In this document: piece by piece, positions 37,401 through 50,729 of the stretch | Numbering within the stretch: the first letter of the stretch is position 1 | How the letters are laid out: the number at the start of each line of letters is the position of its first letter | NCBI GenBank assembly: GCA_036874045.1 | Contig: JAZBRI010000008.1 | Location: 2,991,001-3,055,000, forward strand | Source: Cymodocea nodosa | Taxonomy: Eukaryota > Streptophyta > Magnoliopsida > Alismatales > Cymodoceaceae | DNA length: 64,000 nucleotides | Direction of reading: 5' to 3' | The notes under the pieces: generated by a model | Databases searched by the model: none | What the model was told of the DNA's origin: nothing | The model's input: only the letters and a program-made list of their open reading frames with translations | Position numbers and translations under genes: made by a program

Positions 37401-40400
37401 TAATTTCCAAAGTGCAGAAAATATGAAATTTCAAAAGTTCTACCTGCGTCTTTTGGAGGAGAAAGCAAAGCAATGGCCTCCTCAATTCGTTCTCCACCAA
37501 CAAGAATGGAAGATAGTGAAATGCGAGCACCAATGTTGTCTTCCATTGTAGACAAAGCTGAAAATAAACATGGTGGAAATTACAAACAAAATCAGCTACA
37601 TGCTGCCTTGTGCAAATAAAACAACCAAGTAGATAATGTTATTAATTGATAACTAGAATTCAGACTATGCACTTCCACTGCATCTCTTAAAAAAATATTA
37701 CACCAATCAGACAATTATTAAATTCCTAGTGGTATCCTGTAAAAGTTACACTCCCCTGGAATAATAACGAACACCTCAATACACATCTTGACTATAAAAA
37801 TCTCAAAACTTGAATCTAGCCATGGATAACAAAGTTGCCATAGAACATGCTGATCCCTCGTTCAAGCTAACAATAGGTTATATAAGACTTAAAAAACAAA
37901 ACATACCTTTATAGAAAAACGCAATAGCTTCATTTGTTTTATTCAGTGATAAGTAGCATTCTGAAATTTTTAGCTGTAAAGGACCCTGTGAACAAACAAG
38001 TTGGGGGAATAAGGACAAAAGCAGCAACCAAATTCATAAAGAAATGTAAAAATTAGGATAAAGAGATAAGCAATGATAAAATATATTTGATGCAATAAGA
38101 GAAAATGTTATTAACTCATTAAACAATCTCCTATAGATGACATTACATTTTAAGACCTCTAAGGCAATGGGCAAACTCAATGCACAAATTTTCACCAATG
38201 TAGGGGACTGAAGGACCATTTTTGTGCACTCTTACCTCCACAAGTGGAGATGTTTTTAGACTTCAAAACAATAGAGCAATCCTACCATTATGCTAGGGCT
38301 TGTTCTCTATACGTTAAAACCACAAGGATTGAAAATTATAAAAAGATTTTCTAATAAAAATCTTAAAAGAATATGGTCAAAATGACATATTACTCGTTGA
38401 AAACCATAGCATCATCTTTCAAATCCAAAGGAGACTTGTTGCTGAGGATAACATGGCAACTCACACTAAAAGAAGTCACGTTGATAGCCAATCTTACAAC
38501 CTCAGCAAGGCTCTCTCCTTACAAGTTAATAAAAGCAGTGATTTTGGATCACAGACCGCTTGAAAGCATGAAAAAATGGTTGTCTAAGGATAATGCAGAA
38601 AATTCATACTTAAAAAGCAAACTGACAATGATTATATAATACATGCTACAATAATCAGTCTGATCCATGATGCCACTTCCACATGGTACAGAATAAGGCA
38701 TCCAAAAGCATGGGAAAATGTGCAGAAAGAAGTAAATAAAGAAGAGCATATTATATTATATATCCTAAATATTAAATGGTGAACAAGATTCTTTTATTAC
38801 TTTAATTTTGGCATATTTGTTTTCCACTATACTTTGCTCAAGTGACATTGTCATTTCAGAATTCAGATATCATTATACTTTTCCCATTCACTTAGCTTGT
38901 GATTTGTGACATTATTCAGTTACGATGTATTTGCCCATCAATCCTTCTAACCTCTACTTCTCTACATAAATTGTAATGATCAGCAATTCAAGAGACAACT
39001 GTATGAAATGGTTCAGTCTTTTTTCCATATTTGAAATGATATTGTGAGAAAAAACCATCAGGTCTGTTTCAGAACATAAAAATAATGTTTAGCATGTTAT
39101 GTGATTGAATCAAATAACCTCAGTAATATGAAGTACATCATCATGAAAAACAAGCAACACGATAAAGTAAATAACAGGTCATGTCCAATACCTTGTCATA
39201 CGATGTCCCTTCCAACAAAACATAATACTTCAGGGCAGTTTCATAGTGCTCAAGATTTGAAAATGAATCAGCAATTTCAATAACCAAGTTGCCATTATCC
39301 TCCAAAGGTTCCTTCCACAGACTTTGAAAGAGATCCTGGAAGAATTTCAGCATGAATTAGGAGATGTATCTGGCAACATGAACACAGCTATCGCAAAATT
39401 GACAATAAAGAATTAATTTTTATAGATTTTATATGAAATGAAGCACATCATATCATCTAATTAGGATCATATGTATTAAGGCATGCACCAAGGTGCCATG
39501 CAAAACAAGTGGCCAGGTGCTTACATGCCTAGCCTTAATTTTTTGTAAGCCAGTCCATATAGGAATAGCAAGGATTCATGTACTTTCATGGGTTAATTTA
39601 TTGAAAATGTATATCTTTATATTTAAATATATTTCGATGCTAATGAGTCTATAATTGATGGCAAGATTTTAATCTTATTATATTTTTTATTATTATCTTA
39701 CCATTTATTACATATTTCAAAATTATTTAAGGATTAGTTAAGAATACCTTTTTTTAAAAAACCACAAAGAAAATATCATTAAAAGCGAGAATGAAGAGTG
39801 CCTAGACAAGCTGTAGACATACTAAACCAAAATTTAAAAAAAAAAGCAAAAAGACAGGGATTTCTGGATTAGGAAACCCAAAAAAACAAGTGGAAGTAAG
39901 AACAAGCTAAGCAAGGTTTAATATGGTATCAAAAGAAAATTCTGTTGTTAAACTCTAGCCAGCATCTCCATCATATGGCATAGGAATGGATAGCCAAATC
40001 CTACACCAGTGCCTTAAAAGCTCTTTCTTCTCCTTCCATATTACCATCTTCTCATTTTGTTCAATATGTTTTTATCCTAGGAGACCAAGTGAAGACAGGA
40101 AGGGTTAGATTTATGTCCACCTTTCCACTGAAATTGAGGCTCAATCCTTTCCAATCTCTTGGCAATGTTGATTGGGATTTTGAAAAGAGACAAGTAATGA
40201 AAGGGGATGTTGGGAAACACTTCTAATATGAGAGTGAGTTTGCTCCCAGCGACAAAATTTTCCAGCCCAACCTGATAGGTGTTGTTCACAGTGGTTAATC
40301 ACCGAATGCTAACCTTCAGCCTTGAGCCTATTTGCAGACAAAGGCAAACCCAGATATCTAATCAGGAAGGATTCTTTTTTACATCCCATAAATTAACAAC

Positions 40401-43400
40401 AGCTTGAATTTCCTCCTCAAACAGGACAATTCCAATATTGAAGATTTATGAAAGCTAACCATTAGACCTATGAAAATCACAAAGAGGCTCAATAAGCACT
40501 GAAGAAATAAGACGCTTCTTGCATTTTTACAAGGTCTGTCTAAAATCATCATTCAGATCATTCTCCCCTAGCTTACAACATAATCTACCAGGTACCCCAA
40601 CCACAAAGCAAATAAGAGAGGGGAGAGAGGGTCCCCTTATTGGAGGCCTTTGCCACATCCAAATTCCTTTGTGGGGAAACCATTCACCAAAACTTATGTA
40701 ATCCAATTGCATCATTTGACATCAAATCCTAAACAGCACATGACCTATTCCACGAGACATAATTGGCATTTTCCATATCTAACTTCCAAACAATACTTGA
40801 TTTTTTTTAATGCACTATCTTGTCTCTGCACATTCATGCACCACGAGAAAGTCATCAAGTATTTGTCAGTCATTCACAAAAGTTGATTGTTGCATGCCAA
40901 TAAGAATAGGCATCAAGGGCTCAAGACATCTCACCAGACACTTGACCACAACTATATAGATGCCATTGAGAAGACTAATTGTCTGGATGACACTGATATC
41001 GCATGCTCCCAATTTCTTGGGAATCAAAGTAAGGAAAGTCTTGCTTGCACATCCAATGTCACCTCCATCACTATAAAAATTAGCAAGGATTGATAACAAA
41101 TCTTGTTTTAACAAGTCCCAGTATTTTTGTAAGAAAGTAATAGGGAAGCCATCCAGATGCTACCTGTCATTGGAGATTAGGGAAGTATCAGTGCAATGTC
41201 ATCATTCATTGAGAAGATAACCCTTTTCACCTCTTACTTTGTGAATTTTGCTTCACTGGATTGTGCCTACAACAAGATGATCTATCTGAAGCCCAAATCA
41301 TGTAGTTCCAAAAAACCCTGACTTTTCCTCAACAGGGGGGAGGCAAATTGGCGTTCAATGCCACTTAAAATATTGTCTTTGTCCTACAACTAGATACCTC
41401 CAATTGTGATAGTTTCAGCAATTACGAATACATGTGGCAATATATAATTGCATTTGTCAAAATATAACTAAATAAATAATTGCATTTTATAATATATAAC
41501 GTAAATAAAAATAGTAAAAACATTTTATAATTTCTAAATGGTACCTTAATAATATAACTAGAAAGTATGATCATTTAAATAATAATTAAAAACATGCATC
41601 TTGTAAATTTGTGTCAGACAAATGACCAAAAAAGAGTACAAATGTGTTTTGCACCTAGAGCGACATTAAGTACCAAAAATAATATAGAGATGTATCATAG
41701 ATTCGTATAAATAAAAAAAACACATACCTCAGATTTTTCCATGTTCCCAAGATATGCTTGGCAAATTCCAGCCTTTATTGTTAAATACAGTGGACACTCT
41801 CTTGTAGAGGAGTGGAGTGAATGAAAACGCTGGAACAATTCAAGTGCTTTGGCATGTAAACTATTCTCAATGTACATGGACATGAGAAGATTTATTACAC
41901 TCAGATCATTTTCAGAAAAATTTTCACTTAAATAATTTTCTAGAATATGTATGGCTTTCTCAACCCGACCACATCTTCTATACATCTGAAAATAACAATG
42001 AAGAGAATGAGATTCCAGAATAAACTCTTGGAATCATTCAATAACAACAAATTATATGAAATCATAAATTTATAAACACATATGGATGTGGAATTGACAA
42101 AAAAAGAGCACAAAGCTTTTACCAATATAATCCCTAGAGTAGCACAAATGGTACACAACTTATCTCCACGAGAAGAGATGTCTCCTAGTATTTTTACTTG
42201 TGAATACTAGGTCATAATGGAATAATTTTAACATTGTGTCAATCAAGGCCTGCCCTTAGAATTTAAAAAAAGTGTTCACAGAATAATAAAAAGAGTTATA
42301 TAATTTTTGAGGAAAAAAGAGTGAATATAATTAAAGCAGAGAATTAATCTTGCTTTCTAAGACTGGAGTCGGGAAGATGTCTCAGGCAATGTTGACTGTT
42401 TTAGGGTTTTAAGAATGCAAAAGCCCAAAAATAGAACCAATTTTGATGGGAAAGGGAACCAATAATATTAGCATACTATATTTTGTAAAGAAAATTTAGC
42501 TAGTGAGCACTGTAATATGAATATCACATCAGATAATTTTTATCAAATTATATCATACAATCAAAACACATGAAAATTTCAAATTCATAATTTTCAAAAA
42601 ATTAGTAAATTTCGCAGACTTCTTGAATTGTAATTTTTGAAGATTGTAGTTGACAGGAAACAAATAATGTAAATTAAACACTGGTACTTATGTAGCAATA
42701 GCATGAGACATCAAGAATTTATAGGGGTAATGAGATATACAAAAAGTGAGGTCATCAAGAACTTATAACCTTTGCTGCCATCTTGTAAGCTTCAATGTTA
42801 GTAGGAGACAGCCCAATTATTTGATGGTATGCCTCTGCAGCTTTCAGATAATCACCCAGTTCAATATGTAGTAAAGCACGGTCCATTCTAAGGCTGATAT
42901 TTTCTGGATCAGCAGTTATTGCCTTGGAGAGACAATATCTAATCTGACCAGTATTTCCCTGTTCACTGCATATGAGGAACATTTAGTAAAAATGAATAAA
43001 TGTAGTGGTGGAAAAATGAGTCATAATCAGTGAATCCAACCTGTCAACCATTTAATAAATGGGTCAAAGTCAAGGTTAAATGAATTTGGGTCATAGACAG
43101 ATTGACCTGTTTAACCCATTCATTAAATGAATTGAATTTAGATTTAGCATATGTAATTGGTTTATGACCTGTCAACCGGCCAACACATATAAGAAATATT
43201 TATATATTTTTATATATAATATATCATACAATATCATAGCTATTTATTTATTTTAGTTATGATTTTTTATAGCATGTGATATATTAAATAAGTTATAGAG
43301 GTTAAATAGCTTAAAGCAGGTTAACCAACTTAGATTGCACATGTGACTCATTTAACTTTATAAATGAGTTGAATAGGTTGAATCAAGTCAACCTATTTAT

Positions 43401-46400
43401 AAAAGAATTGAATTTGGGTTGAGATTTTTAACACATTTATCAAATGAGACAGGTTCAAGTTAGACATAAACAAGTTAGATTGTTTGGAACTGAGCCTGAT
43501 TCAAGTTAGATGTCATCTTTCATCACCAGTTGAATATGTGTCACATAATAACACATAGAATCTTGCTATCATACATATTAGGTAATGTAGCAAAATTTTT
43601 GGCTTTCACGCATACAAATATAGAAATGCATGGATGTTGATTTCTAGATTCATGCATGCAAATATTCTTAAGAGATTCCCATACAGCAAGACAAAAAGAA
43701 GAAGAGAATAGAATAAACTTAGAAGGAAATAGAAGAAGTGTGATCCTATAAAATTAATTTAGTAAAGTTGTAAAAAATTTAAAAAAAACAGGCTTTTGTA
43801 AGAATAATCAGAAATTCCACATAAAAGTATGGCATACTAAATACCATCCCTGAACAAAAATCATAAAAGCCACAAAAAGATGCTCCTGAATCATAGATCA
43901 CTTACATAGACCATGCTACAAGAAGTTTCCAGAGAGACTGATCCTTGGGTGACAGGTGAGCTGCAACCATGTAAAAGTTCATAGCTTTTTTCCTGTCCCC
44001 GAGTGCATCGTAGATTAACCCAAGTGTATGGTGAGCTTCAGGTAAATTTGGCACCATTCTTACTACCTCTTTCAGTAAAGAAATTGCCTACCCATTTTAA
44101 CAAAAAACTAATAAGCAAAAATTCTTTTGTTAAATATAATAAACCACATGTTAACCTTCGCCATTTGTTTATATGAAACAGAAAGAAATTAATTGGTTCC
44201 AACAAGTGCATAAAACAATTGAAAAAGAAACACAGCTGAAGGAAAAAATGCACAACCTCGTTGTAATTCCCAGATGCATAATGAAGAGTAGCATCACCAA
44301 GTTTCTTAGTGTTTTCAGGGCTAAGGTTATTCTTGGACCCCTTTCTTCTTCCCCTTTTCTTCATCTGATGATACATCGAAATATTAGACAGCTATCATGA
44401 AAAGAAAATAATAAAATAAATATTTTCATCATTCAAAATGCTGAAAATTATCAAATTAATTGGCCCCAGTTATTTTATTGTCTGACAAACAAATGGAAGC
44501 AACAAAATGCTCCATTGACTGCTCTTATCCATATTCAGATCAAAACCTGTCTGGTAAAAGCACAGTCTTGATTCTAGCTTTTTTCTTCCAAAATTATCTG
44601 TGACTTAGCAAATATATCATTGTCCTTGTCTAATTCAATTCAACAATCATGTACTAGAACAAAAATCATGCATAAACCTTTGTAATTCTAATCTAAGGCA
44701 GACACTCTGATCGTCCAAACTTAACATGGCCACTAGCAGACCAGGTTGAACTGTCTGTCAGCCACATGGCTCATGCCTGTGCCTGTACTGTGATCAAGGC
44801 CATCATCTATATCTGGGCAGCATGATTGAACTGTACATGACCTTTAGGGACTAACCCAGCTCTCATGAATGAACATTTTCAGGCACCTGTGGAACTCTTG
44901 AATTTGGTATCCTCCATCCACCACCAATTATCACAAGTGATTACTAAGAGTAAATGTCTTCTACAAGTATGCACTATAGATACCAAAACTTGATCATGCT
45001 TCCCAAACCATTCATTTGACTTAAGCAATTGAAATCCTTTGGTCACCAACATAACAAGGATTCAAGACTTTCTCTTCTTTTACAGATTATCCATGGCAAC
45101 TAGTTTGAGCCAAGTTGGAAATCAATAGGATCTTCTAATAATAGTTGGATCCAAGTTGTCGATTAATGTATTAATGTAAACAAAGTTGTAAAATACAATT
45201 CATATAAATAAATAATTTGAGAATTTGCAAGTTGTGAACAAAATAGACCAATTGTTATGTTAATAATCACTTTGACCAATCATGTTGTATGAATACCAAG
45301 GTGTTATAATTTATCTACTACCAAGTTAAATACCAAGACTAAGTAATTAAAATTCTCCTTTTTGAACTAGCACTACATAAAAACAAAATAAGAACAAACA
45401 TTAAATTAAAACAGAGTACCTTTCCAGATTTCCTCCTTCTACGACGAGTCATTCCATCTAGTATTTCATCAAACTTTGCACCAAAAAAGTCATCGTCCAA
45501 AGGTTTCTTTGAAGATTTATCACTAAATAATAAACACAGAAGTTAGAAACAAATGTGATGATGTCATGATATAAAACATACTTGATCAAGCAGACATGAG
45601 TCATATTTTTAAAATAACATGATGCTTATTGCTGCCATCTTTTGAAGATCTAACCCCATTTCCAGAAATTTAAAAAATTGTTCTCAAATCGACAAAAGAT
45701 AGAAAAGAAAGAAGATCAAAGAATGGACCAATCAGCCATTGCCCCACTACATATTTATGAGAAAAAAATAAATTTATTTTCTGATTGATGTAGGATTTAA
45801 ACTATTAGGCTTATTATTATATATTAACAAAAGCAACCAATCAATGTCTTAATCAACAATGTGGGGTTGGTCAAATGAATCAATTTCCACCATTTATTTC
45901 TAATTTAATCATCCATTAATTATATAATTTAAATCTTTTTACATTATTTCTAACCAAGTTTTGGTCTTCCTCCACCTCTTTGAATTTCACCTACATTAAT
46001 TAATTCTCTTTTCCTTACAAAGCCATCTATAAGTCTTATATGGATATGACCAAACTATCTAAGGCAAGCTTCTCTTACTCTATTCCAAATGAAATCTTTT
46101 TTTAACTTTTCTCATATTATGTTACCACTCATTCATCTTATTGATTACTTCTATATACTCAAACTTTAGAACGACTTGCAGATATCATCATTAAAGGTTT
46201 GGGTACCAAAGCTTTTAAAAGATATTATGTAACAAGCTAAACATGATAGATATATATGCTCTAACTTGAGAAAGAATGTAAGAGTATCATATATAAGTGA
46301 TCAATTATATAGATAAATGGATATATAATTACATTAAGGATTCCTTATACTATATATATTTGTACTTTCATTACTTATAATAAAATTTTCATTTTCACTC

Positions 46401-47787
46401 TAATACTTTCTCTAACACCTATGATACTAACTTTATGCAAATGCTCATGTTTAATAGTCCAACATTCTCTATGATAAAATATAGCCAGACGAATAAATAT
46501 TCTATAGAATTTTTCTTTTGAATTTCAGGTTATTATTTTATCACATAGTACTCCAAATGAATTTTTCCACTCAATCTAATCTAATTTAATTCTGTGAACA
46601 ACATTACTATAATTTCTTTATTATTACTTATTATATATCCTAAAAATCTAAACCATCCATATTTATGTTTTCATCACTATTCCTATCATTGTTAAATTTA
46701 AACACCATGTATATAGTCTTTTACCTACTTAGTCTAAACCTTTAAAATTTTGAGGTACCTCTACATAATTCTAATTTAGAATTATTTTTTACCCTACTTT
46801 AATTAAAACTGTCATCAGTAAATAATATATACCAAGGTATTTGTTTTCTTGAATTTCCTTAGTTATTTCATCTATAATTAAGGCAAACAACTAGACTTAT
46901 TATTATCTTTCTATTAAATAGGTATGCAGATTAGATGGATACCCATGTAAGGGAGTTACCTTGTGCGTGTAAACACCTTAAAAATGAGAATCTATTTTTT
47001 GTTTCTATCTTAACACTAATTTCATTTCATTTCCTCCCTCCCATATTTCTTACTTCTCAGACTACTCCACAAGCAACAAAAATAGTTCAACCATTTCAAT
47101 GTTTTAATAATTTTTGTTCCCCGTTCATGCCTTTGTGATCCTTCCATATTTCAGGAAGTAAACTGGTGTAATGACATAATTTTGCATGGGAATGGAATTA
47201 AGCTTTTCATAAAAAACAGCTACCTATTTATCAAAAAGTTTTTCAAATGGCTTGCACCGTAGTCCACAATAACTACTTATCTTATTTACATATTAGAACT
47301 TCACAAGATGGAACATTAATATACAATGTTACTTGATCACCTAAATCAGACATAAATTTACTGCAAAAATGAGCAAAGCAAACTGAAGCATCAAATTTCT
47401 TTTTTGTCAAATTCCAGGAGTCAACAGATGACCAGAAAAGAAGCTTAAGAAGTTCACATATTCAGTAAATATCTGAATTATTATTATTATTAAAAACAGT
47501 AAGTTGAGAGAATCCATTCCTAACCTGTCCTGACCATGGAGTGCTCTGCGCTTCTTCTCAGCAAGTTCTTCATACTCAAAGTTTGTAAACTGGTAAGTCT
47601 CCATCCTGAATTCTTCATCAACATAATCCAAAGGATCCATTTTGTTATCACTGGAATCATCCCCCTTGTCCTCACTATCATCACCCTCATCCACCTCCTC
47701 TTGCTCCACCTCCATAGCATCATCTACCTCCATCCTCACATTCTCTTCCACCTCCAAATCCTCAATCCCGTCTAGGAATCCATCCAT
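31489..47787 (-). CDS. GTF3C3: TFIIIC TPR subunit (GTF3C3/Sfc4/tau131 type)
   Basis: Eighteen exons in reading order: 47525-47787, 45420-45522, 44257-44364, 43906-44087, 42770-42965, 41728-41985, 39192-39335, 37907-37985, 37444-37557, 37191-37360, 34537-34652, 34152-34275, 33977-34069, 33565-33691, 32702-32816, 32159-32349, 31966-32078 and 31489-31743. All are GT-AG and in frame, giving 916 aa, close to plant homologues. TFIIIC is the nuclear factor that recognises internal promoters of tRNA and other RNA polymerase III genes; this subunit helps recruit TFIIIB. Residues 1-70 are very acidic, then comes a basic patch RRRRRK. A first TPR array spans about 140-540 (AHHTLGLIYDALGDRKKAM and similar). 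A basic linker, SRAKKKLQEWIALREQRKAK, follows at about 580-600. A second array runs to the C-terminus, with VPPMIIHGHQFTMNSQHQDA and ASYYEKVLEMK. The acceptor before 34652 has a weak pyrimidine tract. Confidence 0.93.
35700..36275 (-). mobile_element. RTE-type LINE 3' fragment, copy 2 (TFIIIC intron 10)
   Basis: Parallels copies at 20225-20890 and 45840-46905 in sequence and order, starting with the 3' region containing AATGTGAGGTCGATCACATG. Coding strand is minus; stops throughout. Confidence 0.8.
40075..41420 (-). mobile_element. L1-type LINE reverse-transcriptase fragment (TFIIIC intron 6)
   Basis: Minus-strand translation gives, in order, LLSILANFYSDGGDIGCASK, ISVIQTISLLNGIYIVVVKC then MQQSTFV (41114 down to 40866), then a damaged core. 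SPLLFALWLG-like residues and GLENFVAGSKLTLILEVFPN, then FHYLSLFKIPINIAKRLERI (40289-40077), follow. These are the fingers, palm and downstream blocks of plant L1 ORF2. Broken by several stops and frame changes. Confidence 0.88.
43002..43531. mobile_element. Non-autonomous hAT-like element, about 530 bp (TFIIIC intron 4)
   Basis: The left end TAGTGGTGGAAAAATGAGTC resembles the CAGTGGTGGAAAATGGGT ends of a common plant hAT group. The right end read inversely, AACTGGTGATGAAAGATGAC, matches partly. Both flanks carry repeated words of the type GGTCAACCTRTTTAAC. GAATAAAT and GAATATGT outside the ends are a weak (6 of 8) candidate target duplication. No coding capacity. Confidence 0.55.
45840..46905 (-). 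mobile_element. RTE-type LINE 3' part, copy 3 (TFIIIC intron 1)
   Basis: Minus-strand translation includes IPWYILFTDD (about 46810-46840), matching the RTE catalytic block IPWCMLFADD, followed by the C-terminal domain and the 3' region near 45840-45880. It is the longest of three copies of this end and is interrupted by a copia fragment at 46141-46417. Confidence 0.85.
46141..46417 (+). mobile_element. Ty1-copia 3' end fossil nested in the RTE copy
   Basis: Plus-strand residues IIIKGLGTKAFKRYYV match the end of the copia RNase H region. They are followed by a purine-rich tract and a short LTR with TG...CA ends (about 46277-46417). Only this terminal piece is present; the rest is missing. The RTE sequence resumes on both sides. 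Confidence 0.75.
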
Positions 47788-47994
47788 CTACAGAGAGATG
47801 CATTAGATTTTATTGATAAAAAAGGATATCCAGTCTCCTAATAAAACTTTGTGAATAGTAAAGATATGTATTAGTAGCAACAAAACTGTGTTGCTTTTAA
47901 TAGATATAATTTTTGTTGCAATAAACATTTTTATCATGTGAATATTAATGCAAAAACTGAATTAGTAGGCAATTTCATTTTAATATCAATTATT

Positions 47995-48430
47995 ATCACA
48001 CCCTGAAAATTCAAAAAATGAGGGCGACCTTCGTAATATTAAAAAGAAAATTCACATTAAAATTAAAATTAAAACGTGAAAACTTTTTCCCTTAATATTA
48101 CAAAACTAAGGTACCTACTTAAGAGGTTTAACAACTAAATAATAATCAATATCAATTGCAATATCTGGATGAAGTTATTCATCCCTAACCAACAACACAA
48201 ATTCACAATTCTTTCACAAGTCTACAAATTCATAATCAAAATCAAACCATCAAATATTACATAAATCCCTAATTAAACAATAACCCATAGATCAAAAAAA
48301 TGATAGCAGCTAATGTGTCATCTCTTGCTCATGCCCAACCTAAGACTTCACCTAATCACCTAAAAAAACAAAACACTCTGAGTGAGCTAAACTTAGTAAG
48401 TGAATCTACTAATAGTTTACAAATTGTAGA
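47995..48430 (+). mobile_element. LTR-like fossil segment A
   Basis: Begins CACACCCTGAAAATTC and shares spaced words and order with the start of segment B at 52078 (TGTCACATCTTGAAAATTT, then GTAATATTAAAA and GAAAATTCA). The TGTCACACCC-type start is common in plant gypsy LTRs. Incomplete and non-coding. Confidence 0.4.
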
Positions 48431-48789
48431 AAATATGCAATGCATACTATGGGAAGGCAATAATAGATAAAATCAACAAAGACCTTACATATTGGCTTTT
48501 CTCTTCAAATATCTTTTCTCAGCTCTTTTTTGTATTCAATGTCCAAAATGCGGAATACAGAAAGAGGAATATCCTAGTTAAATTTTTATGTCATTCTCCT
48601 TTCTATCAGTTGGTAACCTTATTCTGTCAGAGCTTAACAATTGTGGTTCTAACTAAATGGAAAAGTGCAATTTCTTTTAGTACGAAATTGTTGAACAACC
48701 AAGATCAATTAAATAAAGAATGGCTTTCATTATCAAATGATTGAACAACCAAGATTAATTCAACCTATATATCTAGCATAAACCTCAAT

Positions 48790-50200
48790 TAAATTTTTTT
48801 TTATGATTTTAATTACCTGCCTTGGTCATTACCTAGTCACCCTTTTTCCATGATTTTATAAACTAACTTGTTAATTTATTACTACATAACTATTACAATT
48901 TTGTATATCTCCCTTATTCTTAAATATAAGTATTAAAGAGTTCTTTCTCCATGCATCTATCATCTTCTTTATCTTTAAAATTGCATGACAAAGTTTAGTT
49001 AATCATTTAATTCTTACTTTACCAATGCACTTTCATCCCTTAACAAGGATATCATCTAGTCGAATAGCTTTTCCATATTTCATTCTTTTCAATTGCTTCT
49101 TTTACCACAAAATTGCTAAAATATCTATGGTTTTTGTGTTTTTGTTGTTGCCGGTCCCCTTTCTCTTTTTTTTGTAATGCTGCACTACTATATCAGAAGC
49201 TACACCTTCGGCCACATTACTGTTCTTCGAATGACACTACTGTCACCACTGTTCTTCAACCGGGACGAGCTGCGCGACTGTCGACTGAAACACTCGAAGC
49301 ACAAACAGGCCACTGGAGCGGAGGCGCAGGCTTGTCACTGAAGCCGAACCTGCACGGACAGACGCAGACTCGAGCGGAGACGACCGGCCTGCTGGACGAC
49401 CGCTCCCATCGAAGCAACGGACGGCGGACGACGACCTTCAACGACGACGAACAGAGGCCGGGCGACAACGCAGAATCCGGCGAGACTTAGCACCTGATCA
49501 CCACAGAAACCACGAACATCGTGGTCGCCATCACTGGCGACAGACCAGTGCAAAGAGGGGCGGGACGGGAGAAGAGAAGAAAAAACGGAAGAACTGGCGA
49601 TGACGACGAGGGCGAGGGCGAGGCGCGAAGACTTGCGGTGACGCAGAGACCGGTGGGACGGAGGCAGTGGTCGGGCGGGAGAGAGCGGTCGGCGAAGGAG
49701 AACAAAAACGGAAACCTAGGACGGTGCTCTGGCACCAAGATGGTGCAAAGAGTTTTAAAAAAATCTTTATTATATGGAAAAAATACAATATATAAGACAT
49801 ATACTAGGATCGATCTTAAACATCATATATCTAATAACATACAACATAATAATATCATTTATATTGTTACTTAAATTTTGTATATAAAAGTTTCTTATGG
49901 TAGATTTATCGAAAGGATTATTAAATACCTACACCATCTTTTATCTTGCTTTATTTTGCTAAAACTCTACCATCCTCATCTTTAATATATTTCACTTAAC
50001 ATAAATCTCTAAATTTCCTTTAATTTATATATTTTATTTTCTCCTCTTTTTGTGATCAATTTATCATATATTTCTTTATAGACCTAATTTTTAACTTTCT
50101 TAATAACTTTCTTAGCATTTCTTTTTGTTAGCTTATATTTTTCTAAATTTTCTTCGTTTCTACGTTTACGAAAGATTTGATAGCAAGGTGATTAAGTGAG
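48790..50200 (-). mobile_element. RTE-type LINE 5'/middle part, copy 4, interrupted
   Basis: Minus-strand residues YKEIYDKLITKRGENKIYKL (about 50030-50090) match the RTE linker YDKLDTKEGENKIYKLAK. GKAIRLDDILVKGWKCIG then KWLTKLCHAILKIKKM (about 48950-49070) match GKAIGPDGIPVEVWKCLGE and WLTNLFNTIFKTKKMP. The two blocks are in correct order on the same strand but are separated by the GC-rich segment 49140-49745. Confidence 0.88.
49140..49745. other. GC-rich island inserted in the RTE fragment
   Basis: About 600 bp, far more GC-rich than the flanks and with many CpG. ORFs on both strands look compositional (Arg, Ser, Pro) and resemble no family I know. On the minus strand the right border reads CTTGGTGCCAGAGCACC, faintly like a copia primer-binding site, so it may be an untranslated leader fragment of a retroelement. 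Confidence 0.5.
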
Positions 50201-50729
50201 AGAAACCATAAAAATTATATTTTCAAGTTTAATCAATGGATATTAAATACCTAGTTTGATTACCTTAGATAGCTTCATAAGAGAAGTTATATATTATTAG
50301 TATTGACAATGGGTAGGGTATGAGTAATATAATGTTTTACCCTTATCCTTATGTATTAACCAATACCAATACTGATGTCCTTTTATCATCCATTTAGAAT
50401 AATCTTTCCCACAATTATTTTTTACTAGTAAAAATAAATGGGTAGTTTTCCATAAAATTAGTACCTAATTTAGTAACTTTGCATGAATTTATTAAAAAAA
50501 ATAGATGTTAATTTATAGCTTTCATTCTAAGTTCTGAAAAAGGCAATTATGAATATATAAACAATTGTCAATCCATGTAAGTGATGTGTGTTTTAGATTA
50601 AGTGTGATGGGATTCAACGATGCAATGTATGGTCAAAGTGAGTGGAGCTGATCAACAATAATGAGAGATTTGTACACACAAAATTCAATGGAAATGAAAA
50701 TTTTTTTCATCTAATTCTAATAGATGAGT

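Noticed and set aside
49113-49874. Several open frames on both strands of the GC-rich island
   Set aside because: Open frames on all sides are expected from high GC content, and the residues are low-complexity Arg/Ser/Pro.
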